From: Nonomuraea fuscirosea
Lineage (GTDB): Bacteria > Actinomycetota > Actinomycetes > Streptosporangiales > Streptosporangiaceae
Assembly (NCBI RefSeq): GCF_003001935.1
Contig: NZ_PVNG01000003.1
Span: 248,001-312,000, forward strand
Direction of reading: 5' to 3'
DNA length: 64,000 nt
Shown: piece by piece, positions 51,526 to 63,248 of the stretch
Numbering within the stretch: the stretch's first letter is position 1
Layout of the letters: each line of letters begins with the position of its first letter
The notes under the pieces: model-generated
What the model was told of the DNA's origin: nothing
Databases searched by the model: none
What the model saw: only the letters and a program-made list of their open reading frames with translations
Translations under genes and position numbers: made by a program

Positions 51526-51953
51526 GTGAGGACGGAGGCGAGCGGGGCCAGCTCCGGCTGCTCCGCCGCCTCGGCCAGCACCTCTTTCAGCACGGCGTCG
51601 TGCGTCGGCCCGGCCAGCGCCAGCAGCTCCCGCCCGGCCGGCGTGACCTCCGAGTAGATCCCCCGCCGATCGTCCCGGCACAGGTAACGGCGCAGCAGCC
51701 CCCGGTTCTCCAGCCGCGTCACCAGCCGCGTGGTGGCGCTCTGGCTCAGCACCACGGCCCGGGCGAGCTGCTGCATGCGCATGTGCCACCCGTCCTGCCG
51801 GGCCAGCACGTCGAGCACGGTGTACTCGCTCACGCTCAGCTCGTGCTCCCGCTGCAGCGCCTTCTCCAGCCGCTCCTCGATCTTCCCGTGCAGCGCCGCG
51901 AGAGTGCGCCAGCCCTGGGCGCGCGCTTCGACGGCATCATCGGCAATGGCCAT
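51522..51953 (-). CDS. MarR-family transcription regulator
   Basis: 143 residues. SVSEYTVLDVLARQDGWHMRMQQLARAVVLSQSATTRLVTRLENRGLLRRYLCRDDRRGIYSEVTPAGRELL is a MarR winged helix with the DDRRG wing. Dimerisation helices flank it. Ligand unknown. An inverted repeat in the upstream region may be its operator. It is convergent with the Tad operon by 4 bases of overlap, which is coincidental for function. Confidence 0.87.
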   Translation of the reverse strand: MAIADDAVEARAQGWRTLAALHGKIEERLEKALQREHELSVSEYTVLDVLARQDGWHMRMQQLARAVVLSQSATTRLVTRLENRGLLRRYLCRDDRRGIYSEVTPAGRELLALAGPTHDAVLKEVLAEAAEQPELAPLASVLT

Positions 51954-52163
51954 GTCGCAGACTCCGTCCCCTCGTGGTCCCGCCCTCGCCTAGTGAGCGT
52001 CCGCAAATAATGCCCACGCCCACTAACGTCGTCTGCCGACCAGTCTATGCCTCCCACCCGGCCCGCCCCCGCGCCCATCGACCTCGGCATGGGCAGGACT
52101 CTCGTGCACCCATGACAAGGCCGGCACGACAGAACGTCGCCCCGGCCGTCTTTGGCGGAGAGG
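51954..52163. promoter_or_regulatory. 210-base gap upstream of the MarR gene with an inverted repeat
   Basis: TAGTGAGCG at 51991-51999 and CGCCCACTA at 52017-52025 form an imperfect inverted repeat (8 of 9) with a 17-base spacer, within 40 bases of the MarR start. It may be an operator for autoregulation. The remainder is featureless and separates the gene from the convergent end of the Rpn-like gene. Confidence 0.4.
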
Positions 52164-53045
52164 TCAGCCGAGCACTTCGTCGATGCTGGTGGCGGTGAGT
52201 GCCCTGGCGAGCCAGGTGTCCAAAGTGGTCGTGTCGGTGCAGGCGAGGATGCGTTCGCGGGCTTCGTCGGTGACGGGGATGCCGCGCTGGTTCAGGACCT
52301 TGAGGATCGACTTCGCCTCTCCCTCCGCTTCTCCCTGCGCCTGGCCGCGCTCCACCCACTCGCGGACGAACGGGAGGTGCATGAGGTCGTCGGCGGTTAC
52401 GGCCATTTTCAGCTCCTTGCATAGGTTTATGGCAACTGACCTGGGGAGCAGCAGGAGTACAAGCTCAGAATAGCTTGGCCGCCCGTTCGGCTGCTGAACG
52501 ATGGCCTCGACGAATGTCCGGAGGACCTTGACCTGCTCCGGAGAGTCGTCGCTGCCGTGCACGATGGCCGACAAGGCCGTGAGTTCAGGTTCGGCGATGG
52601 CTTGCGTGATGTCGGTGACGGCGGGCACATCGCCGGGCCCGATGACGAGCGGCGTGAGTACCCAGCCCGGATGTCCCAGGTCGATCGGCTTCGCGCACGT
52701 GCGCGCGGTGTTCGCACTCGGGCTGAACACCAGAAGCAGCACCGGGCACTTCTCCCGTGCTCGAAGCGTCGCCAGGTAGACCGGCCAGGACCAGCTCTTG
52801 TCCGGGTCGGGCTTTCGCTGGACCTCGAGGACGACCGCCCGCACCGCCTTTCCGCTCTTCCTCAGGGTGACGACCGAGTCGCTTTGGTATTCGGTGGGCA
52901 CGCATTGGGTGAAGTCGGTGTTGCCCAGCAGTGCCTCGTCGAAGGGCGGAACGCTGACATTGAGTTCGGTCAGTAAGGTTGTGATGAAGGACGGCTGGTG
53001 GCGAACGAGTTCGATGAGGTACTCGTGTTCGAGCTTTGGTGACAT
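52164..53045 (-). CDS. Rpn-like PD-(D/E)XK nuclease / transposase-related protein
   Basis: 293 residues. The N-terminal part SPKLEHEYLIELVRHQPSFITTLL and the nuclease core (DSVV, then VLEVQRKPDPDKSW) match Rpn/YhgA-type PD-(D/E)XK proteins often annotated as putative transposases. A helical tail follows with GQAQGEAEGEAKSILKVLNQRGIPV, typical of the family. ATG at 53045 was chosen as the start because an earlier one at 53114 would overlap ogt. The DNA around 52430-53070 is less GC-rich than its neighbours, hinting at lateral transfer. Rpn proteins promote recombination or act in abortive defence. Confidence 0.75.
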   Translation of the reverse strand: MSPKLEHEYLIELVRHQPSFITTLLTELNVSVPPFDEALLGNTDFTQCVPTEYQSDSVVTLRKSGKAVRAVVLEVQRKPDPDKSWSWPVYLATLRAREKCPVLLLVFSPSANTARTCAKPIDLGHPGWVLTPLVIGPGDVPAVTDITQAIAEPELTALSAIVHGSDDSPEQVKVLRTFVEAIVQQPNGRPSYSELVLLLLPRSVAINLCKELKMAVTADDLMHLPFVREWVERGQAQGEAEGEAKSILKVLNQRGIPVTDEARERILACTDTTTLDTWLARALTATSIDEVLG

Positions 53046-53076
53046 GCCGAACACATTACCGAACGCTGTCGTGCGA

Positions 53077-53589
53077 TTACTTTGGGTTGGCGATTGCTCC
53101 GGATTCGTGGGCAAGGAGCCACTCTTTTACCGGTACGCCGTAGTAATAGCCGCCGTAACCCCCGCTGCTCGGCAGGACCCGGTGACAGGGGACGAACGGG
53201 GCGATCAGGTTCTGGGAGCAGGCTGAGCCCGCCGCTCTGGCGGCCGTCCTCGGCAGGCCCGCCAGGACGGCCAGCTCGCCGTACGAGACCGTCGTGCCCG
53301 GCTTGACCTCGCGCAACGCCGCGTGGAGCCGCCGGCGGGTCGGGGTGCCGGGCTGGGAGAGCGGGACGGCGTCCAGGGCGGTCAGGTCTCCGGCCAGGTA
53401 CGCGCGGACGGCCTCCGAGGCGGGCCCGAGGTCGTCCACGACCTCCAGCCCCTCCGCCCGGAGGTCCGGGGTGAGGCGGATGAACAGCTGCGAGGGGTCG
53501 GCGGTGAAACCCGCCGCGACCAGCACACCCTCGCGGGACAGCAGCACCAGCGGCCCCACCGGCGTCGGTACGAGCTGGGCGTCGATCAT
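53077..53589 (-). CDS. ogt: methylated-DNA--protein-cysteine methyltransferase
   Basis: 170 residues. The active-site PCHRV with Cys135 as acceptor is present, with the helix-turn-helix-like VSYGELAVLAGLPRTAARAAGSACSQNLIAPF. It removes O6-methyl from guanine in DNA by a one-time transfer. The ATG overlaps the stop of the upstream Ada-AlkA gene (ATGA), so the two repair genes are translated together. Confidence 0.93.
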   Translation of the reverse strand: MIDAQLVPTPVGPLVLLSREGVLVAAGFTADPSQLFIRLTPDLRAEGLEVVDDLGPASEAVRAYLAGDLTALDAVPLSQPGTPTRRRLHAALREVKPGTTVSYGELAVLAGLPRTAARAAGSACSQNLIAPFVPCHRVLPSSGGYGGYYYGVPVKEWLLAHESGAIANPK

Positions 53590-55106
53590 GAGGAGCTCCA
53601 GAGGTGCAGGGCGGCGTACGCCCGCCACGGGCGCCACCGTTCGATGTGGTCGTGCGGGATGCCCAGGGCGGCCATGCGCTTGATCAGCACCAGGTCGCCC
53701 GTGGGCCACGCGTCGGGGTCGCGCAGCGCGCGGAGCGCGATGTAGCCGGCCGTCCACGGGCCGATGCCGTGGACCTCCAGCAGCCCGGCCACCGTCTCCG
53801 CCGGGTCCTGGCCGCCGTCGAGGTCGATCCGGCCCTCGGTCAGGTGGGTGGCCAGCTCCTTGAGCGTGGCGATCCTGCGGTTGGTCAGGCCGAGCCCGGA
53901 CAGGTCGGTCTCCGCGAGGTGGGCGGGGGCGGGGAAGAGCCCGCCGGGCGCGGCGGCGCGGGCGACGATGCGGCCGAGCAGCGTACGGGCTCCGGCCACC
54001 GAGATCTGCTGGCCGACGACAGCGCGCACGGCCAGCTCGAACCCGTCGAACGCCCCCGGCACCCGCAGCCCCGGCCGCGCCGCGACCAGCGGGGCGAGCG
54101 AGGTCTGGCCGAGCACCTCCGAGATCGCCTCGGGGTCGGCGTCCAGGTCGAGCAGCCGGCGGCAGCGGGCCACGACGCGGGCGAGCTGCCTGGTGTCCTC
54201 GACGGCCACGTCCAGGGCGATGTGGTCCGGTCGGGGGCTGAGGGTGATCGTCCCGCCTGGTACGGCTCTGGTGTACGACGTCGGCTCCGCCACCTCCAGT
54301 CCGGGAATCGCCCGGGAGGCGAGGAATCCGAACACCCCGTCCACGTCGTACGGTTCCCGCCGGTTCAGCCGCAGCCGGAGGGTGACGGGCGACCCCGCCG
54401 GCAGGGCTTGATCCGGGGTGTCGAGCTGCCTGGTGGCGGCTCCGGGCAGGCCCTCGGAGGTGCGGGTGGGCGAGGGAAGGCGCTCACCCGCCGCGGCGTT
54501 GACGCGTGGTGCGGGGATGCTTCTGGTCGAGCGGGGGCCGGCCGTGGCGCGCAGTTCGCTGGGCGTGAAGCCGTACGTCTCCCGCATCGTCGCGTTGAAC
54601 TGCCGTACGCTGCCGAATCCCGCCGCGAACGCCACCTCCGTCACCGGCAGCGCCGTCTCGGTCAGGAGCTGCTTGGCCAGCAGCAGCCGCTTCGTGCGCG
54701 CCACCGCCAGCGGCCCGACGCCCAGCTCGGCCACGAACAGCCGGTGCAGGTGGCGTTCGGTGATGTGCAGCCGCCTGGCCAGCCCGGCGATGCCCTGCTC
54801 GTCGGCGTCGCCGTCGTCGATGAGGCGCAGCGCCCGCCCGATGAGGTCGCCGCGCAGGTCCCAGCCGGGGTCGCCGGGCGACAGCTCGGGGCGGCAGCGC
54901 TTGCACGGGCGGAACCCGGCCGCCTCGGCGGAGGCCGCGTGCCGGTAGAAGCGCACGTTACGGGAGGCCGGCGTACGGGCGGGGCAGATCGGGCGGCAGT
55001 AGATGCGGGTCGTCGTCACCGCGGTGTAGAAACGACCGTCGAACCGGGAGTCCCTGGCGGAGACGGCCCGGTAACAGGAGTCGAAGTCGAGCTCTGTGGG
55101 CGGCAT
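53586..55106 (-). CDS. alkA: Ada-AlkA fusion: methylphosphotriester acceptor, AraC domain and DNA glycosylase
   Basis: 506 residues. The N-terminal Ada zinc domain has Cys37, Cys41, Cys68 and Cys71 (YCRPIC and FRPCKRC), with Cys37 the likely methyl acceptor. An AraC-type helix-turn-helix (about 85-185) follows, then AlkA N-domain and HhH-GPD glycosylase with HGIGPWTAGYIALRALRDPDAWPTGDLVL, the last Asp being catalytic. The fused regulator/enzyme is typical of actinobacteria and controls the adaptive response to alkylation. It overlaps ogt. Start ATG has GGAGAC upstream. Confidence 0.93.
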   Translation of the reverse strand: MPPTELDFDSCYRAVSARDSRFDGRFYTAVTTTRIYCRPICPARTPASRNVRFYRHAASAEAAGFRPCKRCRPELSPGDPGWDLRGDLIGRALRLIDDGDADEQGIAGLARRLHITERHLHRLFVAELGVGPLAVARTKRLLLAKQLLTETALPVTEVAFAAGFGSVRQFNATMRETYGFTPSELRATAGPRSTRSIPAPRVNAAAGERLPSPTRTSEGLPGAATRQLDTPDQALPAGSPVTLRLRLNRREPYDVDGVFGFLASRAIPGLEVAEPTSYTRAVPGGTITLSPRPDHIALDVAVEDTRQLARVVARCRRLLDLDADPEAISEVLGQTSLAPLVAARPGLRVPGAFDGFELAVRAVVGQQISVAGARTLLGRIVARAAAPGGLFPAPAHLAETDLSGLGLTNRRIATLKELATHLTEGRIDLDGGQDPAETVAGLLEVHGIGPWTAGYIALRALRDPDAWPTGDLVLIKRMAALGIPHDHIERWRPWRAYAALHLWSSS

Positions 55107-55235
55107 GTCTCCGACAGTATGCGCTTCCCGGAGGGACCGACTGGCGGAAATCGGACGTCACCGCCCAGGGCTTCCAGGCCCCCTGAACGACAGCCGGCTC
55201 AGGGCCGGTCGGGCCCTGGCCGTGCGTCGCGGGTC

Positions 55236-55289
55236 ACGACTGTGGTCCGTGCGTCGCGGGTCAGGACCCGGGTCGTACGCCGCGGATCA
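55236..55289. repeat. 26-27-bp imperfect tandem repeats at the NYN gene 3' end
   Basis: On the minus strand, three copies begin TGAYCCGCGRCGYACG at 55289, 55263 and 55236. The first TGA is the stop of the NYN gene; the other two lie downstream. Units differ at a few bases. Confidence 0.7.
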
Positions 55290-56228
55290 CTTCGACGAGA
55301 CCCCGACCCCCAGGTCGAACTCCCGGTAGACCCGCGCCCAGAACCCGTCCCGCAGCCACACCCGAGCCTCAGGATAGGGCCGCAGCGAATGCCCCAGCTC
55401 CTTCTCGGCCTCGATCAGCAGCTCGGTGTCGATGACGGTCGGCAGGATCGGGCCGGGCAGCAGGTCGCGGATGTTGTCGCGGCCGCGGGTGAGGATCCAC
55501 TTCTGCGCCACGTGCTCGCCCACGTCTTCGACACGGGGACGGCTGGGCCCGAGCTTGGCGACCTGGCCGGGCTTGGCGTGCGGTTTGACGGGCGTGCGGC
55601 CGGCGAAGACCTGCGCGGGCGACGGGGCGGCGGCGGGTGGAGTGACGGGGACGGGTTGCGGAGCACGGCTGAAAAAGGGCCTTAGGAAATCAGCGGTGAT
55701 CACTTCGACGGTGTCGGACTCCCACACGAGGCGTTCCGCCTGGTTCGTGCCGTAAGGAGGTTCGACGCCCCAAAGGTGGATGCGCACACCGTACGCCTGC
55801 GCCGCCTCGACCGCCGGGACCATGTCCTCATCACCCGCCAGCAGGATCGTGTCGGTCACCGCGTGGTGCCTGGCCAGCGCCTCCAGGTCGCTCCGGATCT
55901 GCGCGTCCACGCCTTTCTGCTGGCCGCGGGCGTTCAGGTTGCCGAGGCGCACCTTGACCCAGGGAAGCTGGGCGATCACCCGCTGGTCGACGGTCGGCAC
56001 ACGGTCACGGGCGGCGTCATACCAATAGATCCGCAGAAGTTCGCCAGATATACGTTCCTCTGCATGTTTCTGTAGACTCTGGATGAGCTCATCGGCGGCC
56101 ACCCGATATTCCTTGCGTTCCTTCGCACCGAGCAGCACTTCACCCGCCGCCGCGTAGAGATAACCGACATCCACTAGGACGGCGTACTTGGCTGCCACAG
56201 GATGCGGCATGAGGTCTGGGATGGCCAT
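55287..56228 (-). CDS. NYN-domain (PIN-like) protein, LabA/DUF88 family
   Basis: 313 residues. The PIN-like fold has acidic sites in YAVLVDVGYLY, KGVDAQIRSDLEAL and LAGDEDMVPAVEAA, the nuclease-type aspartates of NYN domains. The C-terminal part (about 235-300, including the WILTRGRDNIRDLLPG region) is likely OST-HTH/LOTUS-like, which binds RNA. Such proteins are probable RNases. GGAGG precedes the ATG at 56228. The 107-base gap upstream is AT-rich with TATATA at a position suited to a -10. Confidence 0.82.
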   Translation of the reverse strand: MAIPDLMPHPVAAKYAVLVDVGYLYAAAGEVLLGAKERKEYRVAADELIQSLQKHAEERISGELLRIYWYDAARDRVPTVDQRVIAQLPWVKVRLGNLNARGQQKGVDAQIRSDLEALARHHAVTDTILLAGDEDMVPAVEAAQAYGVRIHLWGVEPPYGTNQAERLVWESDTVEVITADFLRPFFSRAPQPVPVTPPAAAPSPAQVFAGRTPVKPHAKPGQVAKLGPSRPRVEDVGEHVAQKWILTRGRDNIRDLLPGPILPTVIDTELLIEAEKELGHSLRPYPEARVWLRDGFWARVYREFDLGVGVSSK

Positions 56229-56335
56229 GTCGTCCTCCAGGCCGCGGTGTTAGTTGATCGGCTGACTATATACGCCTACTTTCTCTAGATAGTCCCAACT
56301 CCCGGGGAACTTGACACCCGATTCGCAGGATCTAT
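56229..56335. promoter_or_regulatory. AT-rich promoter region of the NYN gene with inverted repeat
   Basis: CTAGATAG at 56285-56292 and CTATCTAG at 56332-56339 form a perfect 8-base inverted repeat, the second arm overlapping the stop of accE. On the minus strand TATATA about 40 bases upstream of the ATG is a good -10; no matching -35 is clear. The repeat could be an operator or a weak terminator for accE. Confidence 0.45.
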
Positions 56336-56536
56336 CTAGGGTAGAGCGCTCATCCGCCATGCCGACTTCCCTGGCACGACAGGCTTACGCATACCTCTAG
56401 CCGGGTTTCGCCACGTATGTCTTCGGGGGGCGGGAGGGGGTTCGGGCGCGGCGGGTCTCGTCGCCAGCACGGCGGTCAGCGCGGCGATCTCCTCGGGCGT
56501 GGCGTCGCCGCGGACAATACGCAGATGTGCCGTCAC
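56336..56536 (-). CDS. accE: acyl-CoA carboxylase epsilon subunit
   Basis: 66 residues from [24 protein letters not shown] is the conserved core of actinobacterial epsilon subunits; the rest is Pro/Arg-rich with [25 protein letters not shown], whose terminal WR is typical. It activates or stabilises the alpha-beta complex. Its start overlaps the beta subunit stop in a GTGA junction. It is small enough to be missed by automatic annotation. Confidence 0.88.
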   Translation of the reverse strand: MTAHLRIVRGDATPEEIAALTAVLATRPAAPEPPPAPRRHTWRNPARGMRKPVVPGKSAWRMSALP

Positions 56537-58119
56537 AGCGGGATGTTCCCATGCTTCTTGGGGGGCAGCGTGGCCCGCTTGTTCCGCAGCGCGCGCAGCG
56601 CCCTGACCACCTGGGGCCGGGTCTCGGACGGCCGGATCACCGCGTCCACGTAGCCGCGCTCCGCCGCGATGTACGGATTCGCCAGCGTGTCCTCGTACTC
56701 GGTGACGAGCCTGGCCCGCTCCGCGTCGGGTTCCTCGGAGGCGGCCAGTTCGCGCCGGTAGAGGATGTTGACCGCGCCCTGCGCGCCCATGACCGCGATC
56801 TGCGCGGTGGGCCAGGCCAGGTTGACGTCCGCGCCGAGGTGCTTGGAGCCCATGACGTCGTACGCGCCCCCGTACGCCTTACGGGTGATCACGGTGATCA
56901 ACGGGACGGTGGCCTCGGCGTACGCGTAAAGGATCTTGGCCCCGCGGCGGATGATTCCGTTCCATTCCTGATCGGTGCCCGGCAGGAAACCCGGAACATC
57001 GACAAAAGTCAGGATCGGAATATTAAACGCATCACATGTTCGAATAAATCTGGCAGCCTTCTCGGATGCGTTGATATCCAGACATCCGGCGAAATGCATG
57101 GGCTGGTTGGCCACGACCCCCACCGGCTGGCCGTCCACCCGGCCGTACCCGACCACGATGTTCGGCGCGAACAGGGCGTGGACCTCCAGGAACTCCCCGT
57201 CGTCCAGCACGTGCTCGATCACCTGGTGCATGTCGTACGGCTGGTTGGCCGAGTCGGGGATCACCTCGTCGAGCTCGGGATCCGGCTCCAGGTCGGCGGC
57301 GGCCTCGAAGACCGGCGCCTCGTCCAGGTTGTTCGACGGCAGGTACGACAGCAGCGCCTTGACGTACTCCAGCGCGTCCGACTCGTCGGAAGCCTGGTAG
57401 TGGGCCACGCCCGACTTGGTGTTGTGCGCGTGCGCGCCGCCGAGCTCCTCGAACGTGACCTCCTCCCCGGTCACCGTCTTGATCACGTCGGGCCCCGTGA
57501 TGAACATGTGGGACGTCTGGTCCACCATCACCACGAAGTCGGTCAGTGCGGGGGAGTAGACGTGGCCGCCGGCCGCGGCGCCCATGATGAGCGAGATCTG
57601 CGGGATGACGCCCGAGGCGTGCACGTTGCGCTTGAAGATCTCCGCGTACAGGCCGAGCGCGACCACGCCCTCCTGGATGCGGGCGCCGCCGCCCTCGTTG
57701 ATGCCGATGATCGGGCAGCCGGTCTTGATCGCCAGGTCGAGCACTTTGACGATCTTCTCGCCGTACACCTCGCCGAGCGAGCCGCCGAACACCGTGACGT
57801 CCTGGGAGAAGACGCACACCTGCCGGCCGTCGATCGTGCCGTGCCCGGTGATGACGCCGTCGCCGTACGGCCGCCGCCGTTCGAGCCCGAACATCGTCGA
57901 TCGGTGCCTGGCGAACGCGTCGAACTCCACGAACGAGCCTTCGTCCAGCAGCGCCAGCACCCGTTCCCTGGCCGTCATCTTGCCCCGGGCGTGCTGCTTG
58001 TCCACCGCGGCCGCCGAGCCCGCGTGCACGGCCTCGTCGACTCTCCGTTCGAGGTCGGCGATCTTCCCCGCGGTGGTGTGGATATCCGGTTCTTCTGGCA
58101 TCGCCTCGGCAGCGCTCAT
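56533..58119 (-). CDS. pccB: propionyl/acyl-CoA carboxylase beta subunit (carboxyltransferase)
   Basis: 528 residues from ATG at 58119 (ATG at 58101 is possible). It has the two crotonase-like halves of Pcc[23 protein letters not shown], then GGARIQEGV and [17 protein letters not shown] in the first, [15 protein letters not shown] and [15 protein letters not shown] in the second. It transfers the carboxyl group from biotin on the alpha subunit (6566-8314) to propionyl-CoA or acetyl-CoA, giving methylmalonyl- or malonyl-CoA. It is coupled to accE. It faces the ABC transporter gene across only 36 bases. Confidence 0.93.
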   Translation of the reverse strand: MSAAEAMPEEPDIHTTAGKIADLERRVDEAVHAGSAAAVDKQHARGKMTARERVLALLDEGSFVEFDAFARHRSTMFGLERRRPYGDGVITGHGTIDGRQVCVFSQDVTVFGGSLGEVYGEKIVKVLDLAIKTGCPIIGINEGGGARIQEGVVALGLYAEIFKRNVHASGVIPQISLIMGAAAGGHVYSPALTDFVVMVDQTSHMFITGPDVIKTVTGEEVTFEELGGAHAHNTKSGVAHYQASDESDALEYVKALLSYLPSNNLDEAPVFEAAADLEPDPELDEVIPDSANQPYDMHQVIEHVLDDGEFLEVHALFAPNIVVGYGRVDGQPVGVVANQPMHFAGCLDINASEKAARFIRTCDAFNIPILTFVDVPGFLPGTDQEWNGIIRRGAKILYAYAEATVPLITVITRKAYGGAYDVMGSKHLGADVNLAWPTAQIAVMGAQGAVNILYRRELAASEEPDAERARLVTEYEDTLANPYIAAERGYVDAVIRPSETRPQVVRALRALRNKRATLPPKKHGNIPL

Positions 58120-58155
58120 GCGCGCAAGGCTAGTCCCTCCTCCTAGAGTGGATCC
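58120..58155. promoter_or_regulatory. 36-base divergent gap, pccB/ABC transporter
   Basis: Plus-strand TAGAGT at 58144-58149 lies 6 bases before the ABC gene ATG, and minus-strand TAGCCT (58132-58127) lies 7 bases before the pccB ATG. Both distances suit leaderless transcripts. A Shine-Dalgarno-like AGGAGGAGG on the minus strand is too far from pccB to act as such. -35 boxes are not evident. Confidence 0.35.
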
Positions 58156-58926
58156 ATGACGGATGCCGTTCGCACCCATGGGCTGTTCAAGCGATACGGG
58201 CAGCAGATCGCCGTCGCGGAGGTGGACCTCGTCGTCCCCGCGGGAAGTTTCGCCGGTCTGGTCGGCCCCAACGGCGCGGGGAAGACGACCACGCTCAGCA
58301 TGATCACCGGCCTGCTCCGGCCCGACGGAGGCACGGCCGAGGTCGACGGCCTGCACGTGTGGCGCGACCAGGTCGAGGTCAAGGCGCGCATCGGCGTACT
58401 GCCCGAGGGGCTGCGGCTGTTCGAGCGGCTGTCGGGCCGCGAGTTACTGCTCTACAACGGCAGGCTGCGCGGCATCCCCAAGGCCGAGGTCGAGCAGCGC
58501 GCGGGCGAACTGCTGGCCGTGATGGACCTGACCGCCGCCGCCGACAAGCTCGTCATCGACTACTCCACCGGCATGCGCAAGAAGATCGGCCTGGCCGCCG
58601 CGCTGCTGCACAACCCGTCCGTGCTCTTCCTCGACGAGCCGTTCGAGGGCGTCGACCCCGTCAGCGCCAACACGCTGACGGAGGTGCTGCGGCGCTTCAC
58701 CGCCTCCGGCTCCACCGTCATCTTCTCCAGCCACGTCATGGACCTGGTCGAGCGGCTGTGCGACTGGGTGTCGGTGATGAGCGCCGGACAGATCGTGGCG
58801 CAGGGCCCGTTAGCGGACGTACGCGGCGGGCGCAGCCTCAACCAGGCGTTCCTTGAGCTGGTCGGCGGCTCGCCCCAGGACGGCGAGACGGGCCTGACCT
58901 GGCTCGGCGCCAAGCCGCGGGCATGA
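58156..58926 (+). CDS. ABC transporter ATP-binding protein
   Basis: 256 residues. Walker [10 protein letters not shown], signature [12 protein letters not shown], Walker B VLFLDEP and switch SSHVMD are all present. The YSTGM signature and the partner permease point to an exporter of the ABC-2 class. The cargo is unknown; antibiotic or lipid export is common for such pairs. The permease gene follows after 25 bases. Confidence 0.92.
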   Translation: MTDAVRTHGLFKRYGQQIAVAEVDLVVPAGSFAGLVGPNGAGKTTTLSMITGLLRPDGGTAEVDGLHVWRDQVEVKARIGVLPEGLRLFERLSGRELLLYNGRLRGIPKAEVEQRAGELLAVMDLTAAADKLVIDYSTGMRKKIGLAAALLHNPSVLFLDEPFEGVDPVSANTLTEVLRRFTASGSTVIFSSHVMDLVERLCDWVSVMSAGQIVAQGPLADVRGGRSLNQAFLELVGGSPQDGETGLTWLGAKPRA

Positions 58927-58951
58927 GCGGCCGGCGAAGGGAGGCGGTCCG

Positions 58952-60508
58952 ATGAACACGGTGACGCTCTTCGCGCGGCTCAAGCTGCGCCTGCTGGCCG
59001 GCAACCTGCGCGGAGACCTCCAGCGCAAGCTCGGCTTCATCTTCACCCTCGTGGCCGCGACCGGCCTGGCCGCGGTCGGCTTCTTCCTCATGAGCCTGCT
59101 GCGCTTCGCACCGCCCGACGTCGCCTCCGAACTGGCCGTCCTCGCCTTCTCCGTCTTCCTCTTCGGCTGGATGACCGTGCCGCTGCTGGTGTTCGGCCTG
59201 GACGACACGCTCGACCCGGCGAAGCTGGCGCTGTTCCCGCTGCGTACGGGCCGGCTGGCCGTCGGCATGTTCACCGCGTCCGTCACCGGCGTGTGGCCGG
59301 CGGCCATGCTGATCGTCACGTTCGGCGCCCTGGTCGGGCTGGCGTCGAGCGCCGGGGGATGGCTGCTCGGGGTGCCGGCCGTGCTCGTGCAGTTCGCGCT
59401 CTGCGTGGTGGCTTCGCGGCTGATCACCACGTCGCTGTCCAGCGCGCTGCGCACCCGGCGCGGCCGTGACGTGCTGGCCGTGGCCGCGCTGCTCGTCGTG
59501 GTGCTCACCCAGCTGCCCAACCTGGTGCTGAACTCCGGCTTCGGCGATCCGGCGGCCCTGTTGCACCGGATGACGGACGTGCTGCGGTGGACCCCGCCGG
59601 GCATGCTGGCCCACGCCATCGCCGACGGCGGCCCGGCGGGGCTGGCCGAGATCGTGTTCGTGGCGCTGCTCGTGGCCGTGCTCGCCTGGCTGTGGATCAA
59701 GGCGCTGAACCGGGCGCTGGTCACGCCCGACGTCTCGACCCAGGCCGCCTCCGTGCGCAGGGAGCGGGGCCTGGCCGACCGGTTCCTGCCGGACGGGCCG
59801 CTGGCGGCGGTGGTGACCAAGGAGCTGAAGTACATCAGGCGCGAACCCCGTTCCCGCGTGGGCTGGTTCAGCGCCGCCGTGGTCACGCTCGTGCTGGCCT
59901 TTTCGATGCGGAACCTGGGCGTCGGAGCCGGCCTGCCCATCCTGCTGACGTCCGCGGGTGCGCTCATGATCGCGTTGCAGTCGGGCAACGCGTTCGGCAT
60001 CGACGGCCGCTCCCTGTGGATGAACGCCGTCGCCTTCGGCAGCGAGCGCGGCCTGATCATCGACCTGGCCGGGCGTCACCTGGCCAACGCGATGATCGCC
60101 GTGCCGCTGCTGACCGTGGTCGGCGTGGCGGCCGGGCTGCTCACCGGCAGTCCCGGCTCGATCCTGCCGGCCGTGCTGGCCGGATGGGGCGCGCTCGGGA
60201 TCGGGCTCGGGGTCGGCTCCGTGACGAGCGTGGTGCTCCCGTACACCGTGCCCGAGCGGATGAACGCCTTCACCGGCGCCGCGCCCGGTCAGGGCGGCGT
60301 GGCCGCCGCCTCCTCGCTGGGCGCCACGGCGGGCATCGCGCTGCTGATCCTGCCGTTCGTGGTGCCGCTGCTGTTCGGGTTGTACTGGGTGTGCGTGGCG
60401 GCGCCGTTCTACGGTCTGCTGGTCGAGACGCTGGGCCGCCGCCTGGCCGCCAAGATCGGCTTCCCCCGTACGCCCGAGCTGCTCATGGCCATCTCCAAGC
60501 CCACCTGA
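58952..60508 (+). CDS. ABC transporter permease, ABC-2-like
   Basis: 518 residues with about ten to twelve hydrophobic helices (for example FIFTLVAATGLAAVGFFLMSLL near 25-50 and LLILPFVVPLLFGLYWVCVAA near 465-485). It is a single-chain exporter permease encoded with the ATPase just upstream. The long polar loop (about 260-300) has basic residues. Its substrate is unknown. A GACC/GGTC palindrome region lies after the stop, before ppc. Confidence 0.82.
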   Translation: MNTVTLFARLKLRLLAGNLRGDLQRKLGFIFTLVAATGLAAVGFFLMSLLRFAPPDVASELAVLAFSVFLFGWMTVPLLVFGLDDTLDPAKLALFPLRTGRLAVGMFTASVTGVWPAAMLIVTFGALVGLASSAGGWLLGVPAVLVQFALCVVASRLITTSLSSALRTRRGRDVLAVAALLVVVLTQLPNLVLNSGFGDPAALLHRMTDVLRWTPPGMLAHAIADGGPAGLAEIVFVALLVAVLAWLWIKALNRALVTPDVSTQAASVRRERGLADRFLPDGPLAAVVTKELKYIRREPRSRVGWFSAAVVTLVLAFSMRNLGVGAGLPILLTSAGALMIALQSGNAFGIDGRSLWMNAVAFGSERGLIIDLAGRHLANAMIAVPLLTVVGVAAGLLTGSPGSILPAVLAGWGALGIGLGVGSVTSVVLPYTVPERMNAFTGAAPGQGGVAAASSLGATAGIALLILPFVVPLLFGLYWVCVAAPFYGLLVETLGRRLAAKIGFPRTPELLMAISKPT

Positions 60509-60541
60509 CCAGTGGTCTAGTCCAATACCTGAGACCGGTCT
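60507..60541. promoter_or_regulatory. palindromes upstream of ppc
   Basis: GACCAGTGGTC at 60507-60517 and AGACCGGTCT at 60532-60541 are each perfect palindromes, 14 bases apart, both built on GACC/GGTC. They begin at the transporter stop and end 35 bases before the ppc start. They may be an operator for ppc or part of a termination signal. Confidence 0.4.
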
Positions 60542-60576
60542 ACGGCGTCCCGAACCGACTGGATACCCTTCGAAAC

Positions 60577-63198
<2,622 letters not shown>

Positions 63199-63201
63199 CC
63201 C

Positions 63202-63248
63202 CGCTGATCGCGGCCCATGGCGCCCGCCGCCATGGGCCGCGATCAGCG
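63202..63248. terminator. bidirectional terminator between ppc and the hydrolase gene
   Basis: A perfect inverted repeat with 21-base arms (63202-63222 and 63228-63248) and a 5-base loop. It starts 3 bases after the ppc stop and includes the last codons of the convergent hydrolase gene (stop 63243-63245). Stem stability is high but there is no T-run. Confidence 0.82.

Noticed and set aside
52164..53045. Insertion sequence
   Set aside because: The Rpn-like gene has no visible terminal inverted repeats or target-site duplications, so a mobile element cannot be called.
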